This document shows positions 18,501 through 28,931 of a DNA stretch of 64,000 nucleotides, piece by piece (the first letter of the stretch is position 1; every line of letters starts with the position of its first letter). The notes under the pieces are model-generated. The model was given only the letters and a program-made list of their open reading frames with translations, did no database searches and had not been told where the DNA came from. The DNA is from Beroe forskalii (taxonomy: Eukaryota; Ctenophora; Nuda; Beroida; Beroidae), in the NCBI GenBank assembly GCA_011033025.1, contig WFMF01000315.1, forward strand, positions 124,001 to 188,000, given 5' to 3'. The translations under genes and the position numbers were made by a program.

Positions 18501-19049
18501 AACAATCATATTGTCAAATTTGGGACCATTCTTACTCCTCGTTCAAAAGATGGGGCATGATTTTTTCTCTGCGTGCATAATTTTGGTATGGGTACAGTGT
18601 GTTATTAAGCGGGGTTTGAACAATCAGTTATTCAAGTTTGAAGAGTCAAGTTTCAAAATCTGACAGAAATTTCGCACAAAACTGAACAGTTTTCTTAAAT
18701 TTCGTCATTTTTTTGTTTATCATACGTGTCGGGTGTGAATTATGTTGTTTGCCCTATGGTTAATGATTGAATATTATTTTATACTCATATTTTTAGAAGC
18801 CCTTAGCGGTACCCCTCTGGGGTTTACAAACCAAAAACCCGATCCGTGAAATCAGATGGCTGTGACTTAAATGATTTAAATTTTAAGCGCGATATTCCAC
18901 TCTAAAATAAGACTCTGGGGCATTGTTGTTCCACTCACCATTATCACAGAATGGTAGATAACGAGTTGCTTGCTAGGATTAGGCTCGTAACACAGTACTT
19001 TGTCTCCCTTCTTGAAAAGGGGCGTGGCTTTCTCACCTTCTTCAGACAT
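12471..19049 (-). CDS. MSL3/MRG-family chromatin protein, N-terminal five coding exons
   Basis: Exons (minus): 19049-18939, 13752-13653, 13465-13342, 13070-12783, 12591-12471. All phases match, giving 248 residues. N-terminus: PLFKKGDKVLCYEPNPSKQ, the start of the chromo barrel of MSL3 (FHKGEKVLCYEPDPTK). The barrel resumes at PIYHVHFQNWGHRNDRWVTE (family: YLIHFNGWNRSWDRW), followed by a basic linker (KRSKRSRRK). The MRG domain then starts (MNLTLPPTIKVALERD) and runs to VEGITTCFDFTLALQLLYK. MSL3 and MRG15 read histone methylation in acetyltransferase complexes. The C-terminal MRG exons were not found to the left. Unusual: an acidic insert of about 60 residues inside the barrel, and an intron 1 full of acceptor copies. 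Confidence 0.85.
12783..13070 (-). CDS. MSL3-like exon 4 (end of barrel, basic linker, MRG start)
   Basis: The acceptor CCCAG|G rather than the upstream ACCAG gives the exact join NDR-WVTENLVLP. Basic linker SNKRSKRSRRKSTS. The MRG start MNLTLPPTIKVALERDFEFV aligns with [20 protein letters not shown] of MSL3. Confidence 0.85.
13342..13465 (-). CDS. MSL3-like exon 3 (Ser-rich linker and chromo barrel strand)
   Basis: Acceptor GTTTCAG, donor CG|GTGAGT, phase 1 in and 2 out. Contains SEAASESTVKSSVKGEQG, then PIYHVHFQNWGHRND, the aromatic chromo barrel core. Confidence 0.85.
13653..13752 (-). CDS. MSL3-like exon 2 (acidic insert)
   Basis: Starts DIDHEDVVGKFGEEESEVE after the acceptor CCCGTAG. 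Phase 0 in, 1 out. Strongly acidic and not conserved in the family as I know it. Its acceptor and first bases (GATATTGATCACGAG) form the 43-bp array in intron 1. Confidence 0.75.
13735..14303 (-). repeat. 43-bp minisatellite from the MSL3 exon 2 acceptor, first block
   Basis: About 13 units. Minus strand: CATCCCCGTAG|GATATTGATCACGAGGAG, then TAAGAAT and CACCTC. The first unit is the real exon border. Units alternate GGGATG and GGGTTG; a few carry an extra CAGAGG. The block is cut by the transposon at 14304. Confidence 0.95.
15628..15819. mobile_element. Short inverted-repeat element nested in the 2.5-kb transposon
   Basis: Imperfect TIRs of about 40 bases: GTAATATAGAACTATAGGTC and AGGAGTAACCTAATACCACA on the left, mirrored by TGTGGTATTAGGTACTCC and GACCTATGGTGATATTAC on the right. 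The centre has GC-rich GCGAAGC words. Confidence 0.75.
16145..16262. repeat. GGTTATAG..CCTATAAC short inverted repeats
   Basis: Three tandem small hairpins built from GTTATAGNTTCGT and CGACCCTATAAC, inside the 2.5-kb transposon. Confidence 0.6.
16818..17990 (-). repeat. 43-bp minisatellite from the MSL3 exon 2 acceptor, second block
   Basis: About 27 more units, continuing the first block after the transposon. The join is TATT on both sides, so this was one array before insertion. Confidence 0.95.
18030..18900. other. MSL3 intron 1, proximal part with LINE-tail fragment
   Basis: 18055-18180 resembles 42305-42428 (AACGACGAAATT..TTGTCATTAAAGAACCACA), the 3' tail of the LINE copy; ACCCGATCCGTGAAATCAG near 18838 matches 42430. 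A purine-rich open stretch at 18336-18560 has no recognised similarity and no convincing splice pair, so it was not called a gene. Confidence 0.5.
18939..19049 (-). CDS. MSL3-like exon 1 (start codon, chromo barrel)
   Basis: ATG at 19047-19049. 37 codons, ending ATG|GTGAGT in phase 0. FKKGDKVLCYEPNPSKQLV matches the MSL3 chromo barrel start. Confidence 0.85.
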
Positions 19050-20510
19050 CAAGCTAAAATATGGTGGAAATTTATTCAGAGAGAAGAGAAATTTTTCAGA
19101 GAGAAGTGAAATTATTCAGAGAGAAGTGATAGATTTTTTTAAATGAAAATTGCTGACAATTATCAAATTATACGGCAAGATTTCAAATAAAACTATCCTT
19201 TCAAATAAAACTATCTTTTACTTTTCGTATAGTATTTCAATCAATTAATTGAAAATCTAAGGCCCATATTATTTCTCAGTTCAGTGATTGAAATTTAAAA
19301 AAAATTCAATCAAACTAATAATAGATTTTATTGAAAATAATATGAAAATAATGTCAGATATTTATCTTCTTATAACATACTCTAGAAACATAAAATAGCA
19401 AATTATCTTACAAATATTGATTTTTCATTATAATACTAACCGATCAGAGACATTTTTCATGAAACTGCGTGCCTGGCATTTAATTATGGGAGTTGTTCGA
19501 CGCATCAGTTATAATTATATTATGACGTATTGCAGTTATATCAAAAGATTTTGTTGATGCCAATTAACTGTCAGCTAGGCAGATCATGATGGAATTAAAA
19601 CGTACCACAGGGGCCGGCTGCAGTAGCTGTCAATTTGGAGACCAAATCCAATGACATACTCTGCCGCGGCGACTCCGTTACTGCATAATGTGATTATTAC
19701 AATTACATCGAGAGGTTATATATATATATATATATACATATCACAACATTCATGAAGGTATGCAGATCAACATCGATTTTGTTATTTTAGCGGTGGAAAT
19801 ATAATTAACCATACGGAACAGTACGTAATATATTATCACGTTTCACGGAATTCAAGAATTCAGATCACGAGGAATAAAAATATTTTGCGATGGGTAGGTA
19901 CTTATAAACCACCCGTATATTTGCTCCCAATTAGATAATATTAATAATTAGAAAGTTTGAAATAAAACTTTGAATTATGATGGAAATCATGATTTTTATA
20001 TTAAATTTCTTTAAAATTAAGTTTTTTAAACTAATAAAGGGTGGAAAACTTCAAAATATGGCAGTTTCGTATTCTTCGCCGTATATTTTTAAAAAATGCA
20101 CATTTCATAATTCATATAATTGAAGTTTGGCCGGCGGCGACTTCATGAAATAAACTGAAGTTCAGTTTTGCCAGGCATATGAATTATCACGGACTTTAAT
20201 TTTACGGACCTATCAAAACTTCGCACGGACATTTACGCTTAATATTTACGCTTGATCCTGCCAAGCATGCCAAATTTTCAACAAATATTCGAAATTTTCG
20301 GCTTGTTTTCCAATTTTCTTCCATGATCTGAATTCTTGATATTTGGAGATTTTCCAATTGAACATGAAAAAAAGCATAATTTCTGGAAGAATTTTTTTAT
20401 GATATTTTATATTCGTTCAAACAGGTTATATAAGTATATAAACTTGTAAGTCAGAAAATTTATGTCAAGTACCTACCCGAAAAATATATTTAAGACTGAG
20501 AGGAATATTG
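19050..20510. other. AT-rich intergenic region
   Basis: Contains a short GAGAGAAGTGAAATTATTCA tandem (19076-19130) and a TA microsatellite (19718-19735). No gene seen. It holds the promoter side of the MSL3-like gene. Confidence 0.5.
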
Positions 20511-20518
20511 CTTAATTC

Positions 20519-21170
20519 TCACGGACTTGAAAAGAGGAACGGACATTTCATCTCACGACATTCCATCTCACCATGACACTTCCTCTCACGACACTTTATC
20601 TCGCAGGGGAACGGACATTTCATCTCAAGACACTTCATCTCAGGACACTTTATCTCGCAATATGTCAGCTCTATGCAAGGGTTAGGGTCTGGGTTAGGGT
20701 CATGGTTAGGGTTTGGGTTTGGGTTAGGGTTAGGGTTTGGGTTAGGGTTAGGGTTAGGGTTTGGGTTAGGGTCAGGGTTAGGGTTTGGGTTAGGGTTTGG
20801 GTTAGGATCAGGACAGGGAGATGAAGTGTCCTGAGATGCAATTGCAATGTCGTGAGATGAGATGTCGCCCACCCATCTCGCAATATATTTCAGCTCAACG
20901 CGAAGGTAAGGGTCGGGGTAAGGTTTGGGTTAGGGTAAGGGTTAGGGTCAGGAGAGGGAGATGAAGTGTCCTGAGATGAAATGTCGTGAGATATGAGATA
21001 TCGCCCGGCCCACCCCAGCCAGCGACCAGCGTGAATATTTATGTCCGTGAAAATTATATCAATATGTCCGTGACACTATAATAACAACCTATAAACGTCC
21101 GAGCTTCCGAGATTTTCAAGGGGTGGGCGACATCTCATCTCACGGACATAAATATTCACGCTGGCTGCAA
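20519..21170. repeat. Foldback-like element with internal TTAGGG/TTTGGG repeats
   Basis: ATTTCATCTCACGACA-type words (20545-20655) recur inverted as GAGATGAAGTGTCCTGAGAT (20819-20995). Between them lie two blocks of degenerate TTAGGG, GTTTGGG (20685-20812, 20905-20950). CAGCGTGAATATTTATGTCC near 21025-21050 is inverted at 21140-21165. Open frames reading Asn-Pro repeats here only reflect the telomere-like repeat. Confidence 0.7.
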
Positions 21171-22100
21171 TAAAAATAATGACAGTGATAATTGTGTCCG
21201 ATAAGCTGCGGTTCCTATTGCTATATTAGTAATATTTGGTATTTAGTAATACTTAATTATATTGATAGAGCATATATGAGCGTGAACCACATGCAGTTCG
21301 AGCTTTCGAGACCAAAGTAGACCAAACGAAGGCCACTGCGAGTACCATTCAGCTGCTAGGGAAATTTGATGGGTGATGAAGGGGATTTGAATTTCGGGCC
21401 CTGGATTTCGATTCTCTAGAAATTTGCCATATATCATCCCCCGTATACTATAAAGCTATATAACTCGAGTTTACAGCGGATCAGTCATGTAGTCCGCTAT
21501 GCAATATAGTAGCCGTCCCACACTTAAATAGTTTGCGATTAAAATCAGCGAGTTTAATCATCGTGGTGATTTCAGCGAAGGCCGTGAGTGCGACGAACTT
21601 GAGTCCGCTCGAAAAATTCCGGCCACCGAGGAAGCGAGGACACAATATAAGGTTTTCGCAGTCCCCCCCAAACCCTCAAATCATTATCAACAAAAGAGAT
21701 CGAGCCATGGCCAAGAGCTTAGGAGTTTAAACTCCAGCTGGCTCACTATCGAGTTTACAAATTTGCCGCAATTGCGGCGGATTTGTAAATGTTATGTATA
21801 ATACTAGAACCTGTCTACCGCATGGACATGGACTTGGAGGAAGCATATTTTTAATGCTCAGCATGGGGCAGGAATTTCAGGATCAGAGCTGTAATTAACT
21901 GGATGAACCGCTCGGTTTCATGTACCTATTTGTTGTTTCACCTACAAAATATCACAGCTACAATTAAATATTGCTGTTATACCTTCAAAATATTACAACA
22001 CAGAGCTGTACTCTGATCGGGGCGCGGTATCATAGCCTGGCTGATCGAGTCCAACATCGGAACTGACCCGGGTACACCTGAATATTCTATTCTGGCGGAA
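21170..22100. other. Intergenic region, no gene recognised
   Basis: No convincing exon, RNA gene or mobile element boundary was seen. Short open frames lack family resemblance. Confidence 0.4.
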
Positions 22101-22670
22101 GTATACGCCGATACGCGGGTGGATTTAAAAAATCTGCGACGGACTTCCGCGAGCGGAGTATTTCATACGTGGCGTACTTTGAGTCCGCTCACCGGCGTAC
22201 TTATAAAGTTATAAACTATACTTATAATACCATATTGATATACGTCCGCTTCACCGCCGATCGGTCGCGGTACAGGATCTCCTGGCGGAATCCGTTAGCA
22301 AAGTTTCGGAGTCCGCTCAGAACTCCGTAGCAGATGTTTTAAATCCGACGGAAAAACTTCCCCGATGTCCGGGCCGAGCCGAGTTCCGTGTGGGTCCACT
22401 CGTTGAAGTTCCGAACGGACTCGAGTCCGCCACCACGGGCTGATGCTGCCCTTCTCATATAATGATATAAGACCAGTTAATGTTGCAGGTATCATAATAG
22501 TGGTATCGGTGGTGAACTCTATAATCCGCTCGGACTCCAGTCCGATCGTGCGGAAAATTTTCCAGCGGAATTCTGAGCGGATTCGGACTCGGAGTCGAGC
22601 GGAGTGAATTCGCCCAGACTCCGCGATCAGGCCGAGCAAAATTAAGTTCACCAGGCCACGCCATCGCGAT
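22100..22670. repeat. GC-rich island with recurring GAGTCCGC / GCGGACTC words
   Basis: GAGTCCGCTC, GCGGAGT and AGTCCG words recur on both strands at uneven spacing within otherwise AT-rich DNA. The 118-residue minus-strand frame across it has Arg/Ser-rich content typical of such words and no family match. Confidence 0.45.
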
Positions 22671-22863
22671 ATTCATAATACCGTCCTCTGAACATCATAT
22701 TGTGTTTCAAAGTTTTGTACGACTTTCATGAAGATAAATAATCCCGGCTGAGTATTAATGCGCCACGGAGGCTTACCCTATATTAATATATGGACATTGA
22801 ACTTAATGCTGTAGAATTAAGATATCAATTGATTTATAAATTTTAATATCCGATTCCGAGGTA

Positions 22864-22940
22864 AATCTGTGATCATTGTATGTGACAGATCTCGACACAT
22901 ATATTGCGTCGAGATCTGTCACATACAATGATCACAGATT
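22864..22940. repeat. Perfect 33-bp inverted repeat with 11-base loop
   Basis: Arms 22864-22896 and 22908-22940 are exact reverse complements (AATCTGTGATCATTGTATGT and onward). Loop ACATATATTGC. Could be a minimal palindromic element or encode a hairpin RNA; neither is shown. Confidence 0.9.
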
Positions 22941-23279
22941 AATGATCACCTATCAATTTTGCCTATTCAGCTATTCATTCAAGGTTTGGCTGCAAGAAAT
23001 AATTGAAAATTTCACTATCCAAATCTTTTCCTCTTTCAAAAAGCTTATACAGGATACAGGTAACATTATTCCCGCAGTTTCTGGTGGATGCTATAAATAA
23101 TATTTGATTTCTAATTCGTTCTTCAAGACCATGCAGATTGTAGGTGTGTCAGAAAAGGAATGTTTATCTGCAGCCGTGTCACGTTTCGGATATTAGATGT
23201 CACAGTTTGATGACACTGTTGCAATACATTAGGTTAAATTCTAAACACTGATAGTGACGTCACTTCAAAATAGCCTATA

Positions 23280-23665
23280 TACTCTTCAGTCTCAAATAGA
23301 CGGGGGGACGACGGTTTTTTGGATTTTACTACGGTGGGAGACAATTATTTAACACCCTCCCCGTTTAGAAATTTTGAAAATTTCGAAAAAATACATACAT
23401 AAATCAAAGAAAATTCATATTTTTTGTCAGAATTGAGCGAAATCAAGCAGCAACCTGAAAGCTTTGCCAACTGTTTCTCAAAATTACGATCTTTTTCTCG
23501 ATCTGAATCCATTTTTTTGATCAATTTGGGTATTTCAAACCATTCGATTGAAATTTACCTCCCACTCCCTCTTATTTGCACCCCCCCCTTTTTACGACAT
23601 TTTTGAAAAACCTACACAGGGGGACAGTTATTACAGCCCCCCCGTCTATTTGAGACTGAAGAGTA
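23280..23665. mobile_element. Short Tc1/mariner-like MITE with TA target site
   Basis: TIRs of about 27 bases, CTCTTCAGTCTCAAATAGAC followed by a G run, mirrored by a C run and GTCTATTTGAGACTGAAGAG, each flanked by TA. 386 bp, no coding capacity. Confidence 0.8.
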
Positions 23666-23669
23666 ATCT

Positions 23670-24470
23670 TTGCGATCAAGCCAACAATTCTCTCAATTCT
23701 CGATGACTCGTGAAATGTACCTAATGGATCAAAGGAAAAATTAGGGAGACTCCAGGCACCAATAATTTTTACTATTCCATGTTATTTCATCCTTGACAAT
23801 AAGACAATTGGGAAGGTCTAATTTGCTGGGTCCCTTAAGCGACTATCTATATTAATAATTTCAGAGTGTTCGTGCATCTGTCTGTCTGTGTAAAATGACT
23901 ATTTAAGAAGTGAATTTGATATTTTTGATCGTTTTTCGGGAAAATCTTCTCAATTAAGGGGCTTATTAATATTTAAGGAAAATTTGAATTGGACCATCCG
24001 TTTGATTAGTTATTTGCATAATAAATATCATGCGTTTACCAATGCTAATATATATGCTATGGAAAACCAATACTATATAGGTGATCTCAAATTACAAAGT
24101 ACTAAAAGTATGTTGTGCAGTGCATTTCCGCGAATAGAGCAATTTATCCATGTTCCTGTACTACCCCGTTTTGCCGAATATCATCATAAATCAAATAAAA
24201 TGAATAAAAAAATGTAACTATCTGAAAACCTACATCCTAAATAAAAACCATAAAATTGAAAAAATAAAAAACTTGTGTTTGAAAATCTGAAAATTTAACC
24301 CTTGGAAAAGCCTTCCTCCCATGAAAATCAACACACTGGTGTACAAAGTACCTACCAGTGTGACTACAATAAAAATTTCCCAATTAACATTATAACAATC
24401 AATTCATATCAAATATAATAATTATTAAAAATATCCCCAAAAATTCTGTAAATTTCAACCCAAATAATTA
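23670..24470. other. AT-rich intergenic region
   Basis: No gene, RNA or element end was recognised. Short open frames are AT-rich and without family resemblance. Confidence 0.4.
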
Positions 24471-24473
24471 GAA

Positions 24474-25444
24474 CAAGAATTGCGCCTGCACCGACACAAT
24501 TATTGTTGTTCCCGTGGACCGTATGCAGGCGCTTAATTTCCCTCCCCCGCGATGCTTGATAGTTGATGTCTTGTAACTCAACATTTTGGAAATTCTAGTC
24601 TTAACGACCTGGGCAACATGCTTATTTGAGTATCGTGCCATCGTGTATTTCGAAATCTAACTGCTGAATTAAACTTATTACTGAAAATTTTCTGTGACCT
24701 GATTTAAAACCTTTCTGATGAACTGATTGGGCTATACAGGATCATTTTTTGCTATCAGAAAACTGAAGATAATCTAAGAAAATAAAAATTTGAAATTTGA
24801 CTATAGTGGGGTTTGAACCCGTGAACTCTAGCGTGCCAGCACTACAAAGTCTGACGCGCTAACGATTACGCTACGAAGTCATGTAATGACATGTTAATTA
24901 TGTGTAACAATACGTGTAAAATTTCAGTTTTTTATTGTGATATTGATTCAATTTTCCACATCATTTCTCAAAGAAATAGTCAAATTTGGCAAGCCTTCTT
25001 CATTTACTCAGTCAGTATCTTTTTTGAAAAAAAATCGTTTTTTGTGTTCGAAATAGTCGAAATGAAAATCAATTTCAGGACATTAGATTTGGTCGATATG
25101 AAAACTTTAGTGACTGGGAATGTGGCACGGATGGGCCTGGTCAACGTATGAGATTAAAATTTTTGACAACCGAAAGCTTCATGAATTAGGAAATTCGTGA
25201 TTTTGAAGATTTGTGTGAAAAGGGGACGGAGGGACGGACGGACGGACGGACGGAGGGACGGAGGGACATTTTCGCGACTGATATTATAAAGGAGCAATCC
25301 GGGCACTTTCCAGAAATTACAGTAGTTGTATTGCAAACCTCGACCTGATATACACATATCCTATTTCTCACCTTCCCAAACCACGATCTTTGCCAACCCT
25401 CTCATTTGCCTTTTTGTATACACAAAAATGCCAATGGGGAGGGA
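24474..25444 (-). mobile_element. Helitron2/Helentron-like non-autonomous element, copy 1
   Basis: Left end: CAAGAATT, then GCGCCTGCA..TGCAGGCGC hairpin and TTAATTTCCCTCCCCC. Right end: GGCCAATGGGGAGGGA with an A run. On the minus strand the element would begin TCCCTCCCCATTGG and end with the stem-loop plus AATTCTTG inside T-rich DNA, as expected of Helentron-associated elements with a subterminal inverted repeat and 3' hairpin. Also holds a GGACGGAC microsatellite. Copies 2 and 3 are at 42865 and 54633. Confidence 0.65.
24806..24889 (-). tRNA. tRNA-like sequence, probably a degenerate copy
   Basis: Minus strand has an A-box-like TAGCGTAATCGTTAGCG and a B-box-like GGGTTCAAACCCC with near-correct spacing. 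The GACT/AGTC acceptor ends and the D stem pair, but the anticodon stem pairs poorly, so it is more likely a pseudogene or tRNA-derived repeat. Confidence 0.35.
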
Positions 25445-25627
25445 AAAAATAACCACAATGTGAACTGCCAAATATTATGAATTTCAACCTAATGTGCAAA
25501 CCTACGTCCCAAATTATACAGTTCCTTATGGCAAGATGATTCAATTGTCCATAATACTGATATGACCTCCCAAAACCAAGTTTCAGAATCCAGAGTTGTG
25601 TGCTGCTGATGATCTTCCCCTTTCTCT

Positions 25628-25812
25628 CCACCTATACCCTGGGAGCTCGGGGGTTCCTCCCAACTACCCCTGGGAGCTCGGGGGTTCCTCCCAACTATAC
25701 CCCTGGGAGCCTGGGGTTCCTCCCAACTATACCCCTAGAGGCCTGGGGTTCCTCCCAACCATACCCCTGGGAGCCTGGGGTTCTCCCAACTATATACCCT
25801 GGGGCCCTGGGG
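25628..25812. repeat. 34-35-bp tandem repeat, about 6 units
   Basis: Unit approximately CCTGGGAGCCTGGGGTTCCT plus CCCAACTATAC. Its frames are open on both strands and are not taken as genes. Confidence 0.8.
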
Positions 25813-25831
25813 TGGCATAACTCTGAATCCA

Positions 25832-25965
25832 GAACCACAGGGTGGTGGTTCTCTCGGCTGGTGAGAGAATGGGAACCAAGAGGTGGTTCCTGGTCACAGA
25901 GGTGACCGACCTGCTGATGTCCTTGGACCACTGTGTGGTGGTCCCTGGCCTGAAAAGGTGGCCAG
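25832..25965. repeat. Run of six consecutive short hairpins
   Basis: GAACCAC/GTGGTTC (25832-25851), TTCTCTC/GAGAGAA (25849-25869), GGAACCA/TGGTTCC (25872-25890), GGTCAC/GTGACC (25892-25907), GGACCAC/GTGGTCC (25925-25944), TGGCC/GGCCA (25945-25965). Each has a loop of 4-9 bases. Confidence 0.75.
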
Positions 25966-26337
25966 TGGGGCCCTCCAAATAAAGTTAAACTAAAGAGATA
26001 GCCCGACTCCTGTTTCCCCAAAAAGTGTAAGGGGTGCTGATTACACACTCAAGGGAAAGTTATCCACTCTCCTACGCTCTCACTCTCTTAGTGACACGTG
26101 ATTAAAGTACATCTCCGCTCATCACTGTGGTGATCTGAGAATCTCACCTGTGTTGGGAGTTGGGCATAGGGCACAGCTCCTATTCTTAAAACCTGCCCGA
26201 AGAAGTCCCTAATGTTAGTACCCGAAGCGGTCGGGTGCTACAATCGACGCCCTATTTCTTAAATTGTACTAGGGGCCGGATGAGTCCTCTTCCTCTCCTC
26301 ACTCACTCCTCACCCTGCTGGTGTTCCATGTTGACTT

Positions 26338-26555
26338 TTGCAATCGGCGCCGGTCGGCGCTGGTCCGCCGCCGGTCGGCGCTGGTCGGCGCTGGTCGGCG
26401 CTGGTCGGGCCCGGTCGGCGCTGGTCGGCGGCGCCGCCGGTCGGCGCTGATCGGCGCCGGTCTGGGGTTTCAGAGTTCTCATCGGCGGTCGTCGGCGCTG
26501 GTCGGCGCTGGTCGGCGCCGGTCGGCGCTGGTCGGCGGTCGGTCGGTCACCCAGT
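26338..26555. repeat. GC-rich GGTCGGCGCT minisatellite
   Basis: Tandem 8-10-base units (GGTCGGCGCT, GGTCGGCGCC). Open in several frames on both strands only because of the repeat. Confidence 0.85.
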
Positions 26556-26828
26556 GATGTTGAGTGCTTTGTATCGAGGACATGCGAACTTAGAACAAAT
26601 GTCTGACAAAAGCTTGGGATGGTGAGCCTTATTGCCAATTGAAAGTTGTATTTTGGGCATGTACTCCTCACATTCCTGATACCCGAGAGCTCTTTGCCAA
26701 CTTATCCTATTCTTTCTGTTGTTAGATACCTGCTTTCCTCCTTTATCAATATCATCATTGCTGAGATTGCAGAGACTGATTGCAAACAGCACCAGGGTAA
26801 GGGCTGCCAGTCGTAGTGATGATGCCAT
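26547..26828 (-). CDS. Possible small secreted protein (93 residues)
   Basis: Single open frame beginning MASSLRLAALTLVLFAISLC, a good signal peptide. The mature part is charged, with Cys in QECEEYMP and in DICSKFACP. The C-terminus runs into the start of the GGTCGGCG repeat. No family recognised and no splice sites or supporting copy seen, so this is a candidate only. Confidence 0.4.
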   Translation of the reverse strand: MASSLRLAALTLVLFAISLCNLSNDDIDKGGKQVSNNRKNRISWQRALGYQECEEYMPKIQLSIGNKAHHPKLLSDICSKFACPRYKALNITG

Positions 26829-26859
26829 TGCTCAAATTTGATTGTATAAGAATTCTGTT

Positions 26860-27630
26860 TCAAAGATTAAACGTTTACAAAAAAGTTTTAAAAGTCTAAA
26901 ACACTACTAAGTTTAGCAACTAGCTTCCAAATAGTTGAAATGCGCATCGAACCGACGAACCAAATACTCAAATGACCAAGATGGAGGGACGTAAACTTAA
27001 ATATATCAACCAAGCCGGGAATGTGGCATAAAATCATAAAATTGCGATGAGTTTTTGGTCCCAAAAGTAAAACAAAAGCAGCTGCAGAGGTGATGAGAAA
27101 TTTTTGAATTAATCTAGAATGAATATTTAACGGGAAATTAACCGGGAACAGTATTTTATCTGTAATATGCTGTAATATGATAAACCATGTCTCTTAATGA
27201 TTACTAGAAAATGATACATGAAGTTAATAATTATATGTTTTGACGTATGTTTTAGGGTTTATTTAATAAAAATAATAGAATTTTAAAGCTTCTACGCTAA
27301 TGCTGGCAATTAGCCAATAAACTGGCAGTGACACCTTACCCTTCAACACAAACTTGTTTGAGTCCTGGCTTTGGGTTGCAGCCATACGAAAACATGCTGA
27401 CTATCTGTAGGCAGCGTTCTATTTATCCAGATATACCTTCAGTTGTCGGTATGTGTTTATTAACAAGAGCTAACATTGTGAGGCGGTTTGATTCGACAAG
27501 GAAAGCAATGGGGAATGTCCTGTCCTAATTTTCCCTGTCCTAATTTACTTTTGTTGAGTATGGGACTGTCATTTGAAACACTTGGGACAGTTGAAAAGTG
27601 GCAGAAATTAAAATTGATCCATATTTTTGT
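26860..27630. other. AT-rich intergenic region
   Basis: Nothing recognised apart from short open frames without family resemblance. Confidence 0.4.
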
Positions 27631-27634
27631 TCCA

Positions 27635-28425
27635 TTGAAATAGATTGGTCCTTGTGGCCAATTGTAGACGAAAAGTCCATTTTTAGCCCAAAAATGTGGG
27701 TTTTCGAGAGGCTGTAAATCGTGAAAATGGTCGAAATTCAAAATTCTGAAAGCAACATTTTCTTAGTTGGATCAAACTGTACTGACCTGCAAAATTTCAT
27801 GAGTTAACTAGTAAGTTTAGTAGGAGGACCCCCCTCCGGCCAGACACTGATCAAAATTCAGAAAATTCTCGGACATACTTGGACTCGGGGATAATTATGG
27901 TTAAAAATGCATCATAATTTGGTTCTAGTGCACTCCCTGGAAATCAGTCACATGGGAAAAAGCATGCTTCAGCCTTATTTTTGGTCCTTGTGGCCAATTG
28001 TAGACGAAAAGTCCATTTTTAGCCCAAAAATGTGGGTTTTCGAGAGGCTGTAAATCGTGAAAATGGTCGAAATTCAAAATTATAAAAGCAGCATTTTCTT
28101 AGTTGGATCAAACTGTACTGACCTGCAAAATTTCATGAGTTAACTAGTAAGTTTAGTAGGAGGACCAGACACTGATCAAAATTCAGAAAATTCTCGGACA
28201 TACTTGGACTTGGGGATAATTATGGTTAAAAATGCATCAGTATTTGGTTCTAGTGCACTCTCTGGAAATCAGTGACATGGGAAAAGCAGTTTTCAGCCTT
28301 ATTTTGGGTCCTTGTGGCCAATTGTTGACGAAAAAGCCCATTTTTCAAGAGGCTGTAAATCGTGAAAATGGCCGAAATTCAATATTCTGAAAGCAGCATT
28401 TTCTTAGTTGGATCAAACTGAGATT
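27635..28425 (+). repeat. Satellite-like repeat of about 330 bp, 2.3 units, block 1
   Basis: Units start near TCCTTGTGGCCAATTGTAGA and share GAGGCTGTAAATCGTGAAAA and TCATGAGTTAACTAGTAAG. A diverged block lies at 32880-33590. Confidence 0.85.
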
Positions 28426-28931
28426 ATGAAACTGAAATCATTCCTATAGTTATCCGTTTGGAACATGAAGTTTGTTTCCTGGGCGTTACTTTATAACATA
28501 CTTCAGCAGAAAATTGTTCCTCAATTATGAACGTTCACTAACGTTCACAAACGTTCACTAAAAAATGATTGGAACGTGCGTTCACTACGACCAAATTCAG
28601 CGTTCACTACAATTAAGATTTTATCTAAGCCCCAATATCGATCACCAACGTGATTTGGGTACAATGTATGCATTGAAGGATCAGAAAACATTGAAAATGC
28701 ATATCACTTGCAAAAGTGTAAAAGCGCGCAGTGGAGCAGTGGCTTTCCTGTCCATGATTCATTCGATTTCGATATTCATATTAAGATATTAAACTTATAC
28801 TGCAGTATACACTGCAATTAATTCAATCTATCAGTATAGTATCTCGATTGGTGGGGATAACAAAATAAAATAGTTTTGACTAAGCCGTTAGAACTACCCT
28901 GATAGTAATACTAATACATGTACATCTACAG

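Noticed and set aside
20519..20872. 117-residue frame with Asn-Pro repeats
   Set aside because: Pure translation of TTAGGG/TTTGGG repeats.
24806..24889. Functional tRNA gene
   Set aside because: A- and B-box-like words are present, but the anticodon stem does not pair, and it lies inside a mobile element. Listed only as tRNA-like.
25600..26671. Several open frames over the GGGAGCCTGGGG and GGTCGGCGCT repeats
   Set aside because: Open because of tandem repeats in GC-rich DNA; different frames are equally open on both strands.
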